64,000 nucleotides of DNA from Hyphomicrobiales bacterium (lineage in GTDB: Bacteria; Pseudomonadota; Alphaproteobacteria; Rhizobiales; JACESI01): assembly GCA_039973685.1 (NCBI GenBank), contig JBDWKL010000028.1, forward strand, positions 1 through 64,000, read 5' to 3'. A program made the translations under genes and the position numbers. The number at the start of each line of letters is the position of its first letter. Position 1 is the first letter of the stretch. This document shows, in pieces, positions 61,087-64,000 of the stretch. The notes beneath the pieces were generated by a model. It searched no databases and was not told the DNA's origin. It worked only from the letters and a program-made list of their open reading frames with translations.

Positions 61087-63993
61087 ATGACTTCACGGCG
61101 CGAACGCTTAATGGACCTGCAATCAGGTGCCAATTTTATTCCTCGTCACATTGGCCCGCGAGATGATGATGTAGCATCCATGTTGAAGGTAGTGGGCGCA
61201 AGCTCACTGGATGATTTGATTGAAAAAGTCATCCCCGCAGACATTAGGATGGAAGGCTCGCTTGAACTTCCTGAAGCAAGAAGCGAACGGAACACACTTT
61301 CAGATTTGCGCCGTACTGCCAGTAAGAACCAACTGTTCACGTCGATGATTGGCATGGGCTATTATGGTTGCATCACGCCCAAGGTAGTGTTGCGCCGATT
61401 GCTTGAAAGTCCGGGTTGGTACACGGCCTATACGCCTTATCAAGCAGAAGTCAGTCAGGGGCGCCTTGAAGCACTGATGAATTTTCAGCAAATGGTAAGC
61501 GACCTAACAGGCCTTGATCTTGCCAACGCCTCTTTGCTTGATGAGGGCACAGCGGTTGCAGAAGCAATCTCCATGGCAAGGCGTATTTCTAAGAGTTCGA
61601 AAGAGAGTGTCTTTTTAGACGCGGATACGCACCCGCAAACAATCGCGGTTGTTCAAACCCGTGCGGAAGCGCTAGGCCTTAACGTGATTATTGGCGCGCC
61701 TGAGAAGGACTTGAACGCAGACGACGTATTCTGTGCTGTTTTCTCTTATCCAGCCTCTAGCGGTCAGGTGAGTGATTATTCAGCCCTTACAGACGCTTTG
61801 AAGGGCGCAGGGGCAATCTCGATCTTTGCAACGGATCTATTAGCCCTCGCACTCCTCAAGTCTCCAGGCGAGCTTGGGGCTGATATAGCCGTTGGTTCAT
61901 CCCAGCGTTTCGGTGTCCCGATGGGATATGGCGGACCACATGCCGCATTTTTTGCGACACGGGACCAATACAAGCGATCAATCCCAGGACGCATCATCGG
62001 CGTTTCAGTCGATGCCAATGGTAACTCTGCCTATAGAATGGCACTACAAACCCGTGAGCAGCACATACGGCGCGATAAAGCGACAAGTAACATTTGTACC
62101 GCACAAGTCTTACTTGCCGTCATAGCAGGCATGTTTGCCGTTTATCATGGTCCAGATGGTCTTCGCCAAATTGCTGGCAGAGCGCATCGCTATGCAGAAA
62201 TCTGCGCGCATGAGATTAAACGTCTTGGCTATGATGTGATCAATGATTGTTTCTTTGATACGATTACCGTGCATGTGCCGGGTCGCGCTCACGCAATTAT
62301 TGCAAAGGCACGGGAGAAGAAAATCAATCTGCGCCTCATTGATGGCGACCACTTGGGCATCTCGACTGATGAGACAACCAGACGCTCTGAAGTTGAGAGC
62401 TTGTTATCTTGCTTCAACAGCAAGGCGATGAACGGGCGCACCCTTGATCAAGTGGATGACGAAGTGGTCGAGTGCATTCCTGATAGCTTGCTGCGCACCT
62501 CTGAATTTATGGCTCATCCCGTGTTTCAGCTTTATCACAGCGAGACCGAGCTGCTTCGCTATCTGCGTAAGTTGCAAGAAAAAGATATTGCCCTAGACCG
62601 TTCGATGATCCCGCTTGGTTCGTGCACCATGAAATTGAACAGCACCACCGAGATGATCCCGATCACATGGCCTGAGTTTTCTCACATCCATCCTTTTGCA
62701 CCGTTAGAACAAGCGCAAGGCTATCAGCTACTGTTTGAAGAAACGGAAGAAATGCTGTGTGAGATCACAGGCTTTGATGCGATTTCTCTGCAGCCCAATG
62801 CCGGTAGTCAGGGAGAGTATTCAGGCCTGCTTGCTATTCGGGCTTGGCACTTGGCAAATGGCGATCAAAACCGCGACATCTGCCTGATACCAACGTCAGC
62901 GCACGGCACAAACCCTGCGTCTGCTGTTATGGCCGGAATGAAAGTCGTGGCTGTACGATGTGATGACGACGGCAACGTCGATGTTGAAGACCTCAAAGCA
63001 AAAGCGGTCGAGCACAAAGATAACCTTGCAGCACTGATGATCACATACCCATCGACACACGGTGTATTTGAAGCTGCTGTTCGTGAGATTTGCGACATCA
63101 TCCATGCGAACGGCGGGCAGGTCTATCTTGATGGCGCGAACCTCAACGCACTGGTTGGTATTGTTCAACCAGGGAAAATTGGCGCTGATGTTTGCCACAT
63201 GAACTTGCACAAAACGTTCTGCATTCCCCATGGCGGCGGCGGGCCGGGTGTCGGCCCAATTGGTGTTGGCGCTCACCTTGCCAAGTTCTTGCCGGATCAT
63301 CGGGTCGTGTCAGGTGTTAATCCCGCTGCAGCAGGCCATCAGACGATCGGGCAAGTATCGGCAGCGCCTTGGGGGTCAGCGTCCATTCTACCGATCTCAT
63401 GGTCTTACATTGCAATGATGGGAAGCGATGGTTTGAAGAAGGCAACGCAGATTGCAATTCTCAATGCCAATTATATTGCAGCCCGACTGCGTGATTATTT
63501 TCCGGTGCTTTATTCAGGGCCGGGTGGTTATGTGGCGCATGAATGCATTCTTGATATGCGCTCCTTGAAAGAAACCCTCGGCATCACGGTTGAAGATGTT
63601 GCAAAGCGGCTTGTCGATTATGGCTACCATGCACCGACAATGTCTTTTCCAGTTGTTGAAACCATGATGGTTGAACCAACAGAATCTGAGAGCAAGCAGG
63701 AAATTGATCAATTCTGTGAAGCGATGATTTCAATTTCTCAAGAAATTAATGAAATCAGAGAAGGGAAAGTGAGTGCCGACAATAGCGTGCTTACCAACGC
63801 ACCACATACGCAGGAATTGCTGATGGGAGATTGGGACAGACCTTATTCCAAGCAGCAAGCGTTCTTCCCGTTGTCCTATGTTCAGGCAGACAAATATTGG
63901 CCGCCAGTTGCGCGGATTGATAATGTCTATGGTGACCGCAATTTGGTTTGCGCCTGCCCACCAATGGAAGACTATATGGAAGCAGCGGAGTAA
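61087..63993 (+). CDS. gcvP: Glycine dehydrogenase (decarboxylating), P protein
   Basis: A 968-aa single-chain P protein, complete in the window (E. coli 957 aa). The N-terminal half has [12 protein letters not shown] and [18 protein letters not shown]. The C-terminal half has the PLP-binding Lys in [20 protein letters not shown] and the conserved [12 protein letters not shown]. The ATG at 61087 has GGAG 6 bases upstream; a TTG at 61075 is possible but less likely. It decarboxylates glycine and loads the aminomethyl group on GcvH. The stop falls 7 bases before the end of the window. Confidence 0.97.
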   Translation: MTSRRERLMDLQSGANFIPRHIGPRDDDVASMLKVVGASSLDDLIEKVIPADIRMEGSLELPEARSERNTLSDLRRTASKNQLFTSMIGMGYYGCITPKVVLRRLLESPGWYTAYTPYQAEVSQGRLEALMNFQQMVSDLTGLDLANASLLDEGTAVAEAISMARRISKSSKESVFLDADTHPQTIAVVQTRAEALGLNVIIGAPEKDLNADDVFCAVFSYPASSGQVSDYSALTDALKGAGAISIFATDLLALALLKSPGELGADIAVGSSQRFGVPMGYGGPHAAFFATRDQYKRSIPGRIIGVSVDANGNSAYRMALQTREQHIRRDKATSNICTAQVLLAVIAGMFAVYHGPDGLRQIAGRAHRYAEICAHEIKRLGYDVINDCFFDTITVHVPGRAHAIIAKAREKKINLRLIDGDHLGISTDETTRRSEVESLLSCFNSKAMNGRTLDQVDDEVVECIPDSLLRTSEFMAHPVFQLYHSETELLRYLRKLQEKDIALDRSMIPLGSCTMKLNSTTEMIPITWPEFSHIHPFAPLEQAQGYQLLFEETEEMLCEITGFDAISLQPNAGSQGEYSGLLAIRAWHLANGDQNRDICLIPTSAHGTNPASAVMAGMKVVAVRCDDDGNVDVEDLKAKAVEHKDNLAALMITYPSTHGVFEAAVREICDIIHANGGQVYLDGANLNALVGIVQPGKIGADVCHMNLHKTFCIPHGGGGPGVGPIGVGAHLAKFLPDHRVVSGVNPAAAGHQTIGQVSAAPWGSASILPISWSYIAMMGSDGLKKATQIAILNANYIAARLRDYFPVLYSGPGGYVAHECILDMRSLKETLGITVEDVAKRLVDYGYHAPTMSFPVVETMMVEPTESESKQEIDQFCEAMISISQEINEIREGKVSADNSVLTNAPHTQELLMGDWDRPYSKQQAFFPLSYVQADKYWPPVARIDNVYGDRNLVCACPPMEDYMEAAE

Positions 63994-64000
63994 CCCACAC

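Noticed and set aside
1-64000. CRISPR array, insertion sequence or prophage anywhere in the window
   Set aside because: No regularly spaced repeats, transposase or phage structural genes were seen by eye; a repeat-finder run would be decisive.

Overview
The window looks like a chromosomal segment of a low-GC, probably marine alphaproteobacterium of the order Hyphomicrobiales (Rhizobiales). Evidence for this is a RirA-type iron regulator, an Irr/ICE-like palindrome, two BA14K-family proteins, an IalB-family protein, heterotetrameric sarcosine oxidase genes, DctBD, and an SmoEFGK-type polyol transporter. I estimate GC at just under half and cannot name the genus. The ends are open: the first gene is cut at its 5' end, and the last stops 7 bases before the window ends.

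Layout. (1) 1-12.5 kb is a methylated-amine and one-carbon block. It holds an FMN glutamate-synthase-like subunit (GlxD/MgsC type), an unknown 136-aa protein, a FolD variant with two catalytic substitutions, a P450, an ammonium transporter with a 51-aa membrane partner, a GlxA-type AraC regulator and divergent soxBDAG. (2) 12.5-19.6 kb is envelope-related: AsmA, an M14-like secreted protein, two BA14K proteins and a Crp/Fnr regulator. (3) 19.6-25 kb holds betA, lhgO, and iron genes (bfd, rirA, fbpA with an ICE-like site). (4) 25-33 kb holds an FkbM methyltransferase and a TAXI-TRAP transporter with a sigma-54 promoter beside dctBD. (5) 33-39.5 kb holds a tandem gamma-carbonic-anhydrase-like protein, two RoxA-like di-heme cytochromes and a catalase-like haem protein. 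(6) 39.5-42.1 kb holds small or broken genes, rlmB and tRNAs Ser, Tyr and Gly. (7) 42.9-50.3 kb is a polyol (mannitol/sorbitol) uptake and catabolism operon. (8) 51-57.8 kb holds an outer-membrane barrel, a SHOCT protein and zwf-pgl-edd. (9) 57.9-64 kb holds a small secreted protein, ialB and gcvTHP behind a tandem glycine riboswitch.

How the genes fit together. BetA (choline to betaine aldehyde), SoxBDAG (sarcosine to glycine plus methylene-THF), FolD and GcvTHP cover separate steps of a choline/betaine/sarcosine/glycine one-carbon route, and Amt may handle ammonium or methylammonium. Polyol taken up by SmoEFGK would be oxidised to a ketose, phosphorylated by the PfkB kinase and, after isomerisation by an enzyme not seen here, enter the Entner-Doudoroff route through Zwf-Pgl-Edd.

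The most unusual items are the tandem left-handed beta-helix protein whose two halves carry complementary parts of a gamma-carbonic-anhydrase zinc site, the Amt/small-protein pair, the FolD variant, and the di-heme/catalase-like cluster. All family calls come from reading motifs by eye; no database search was run.
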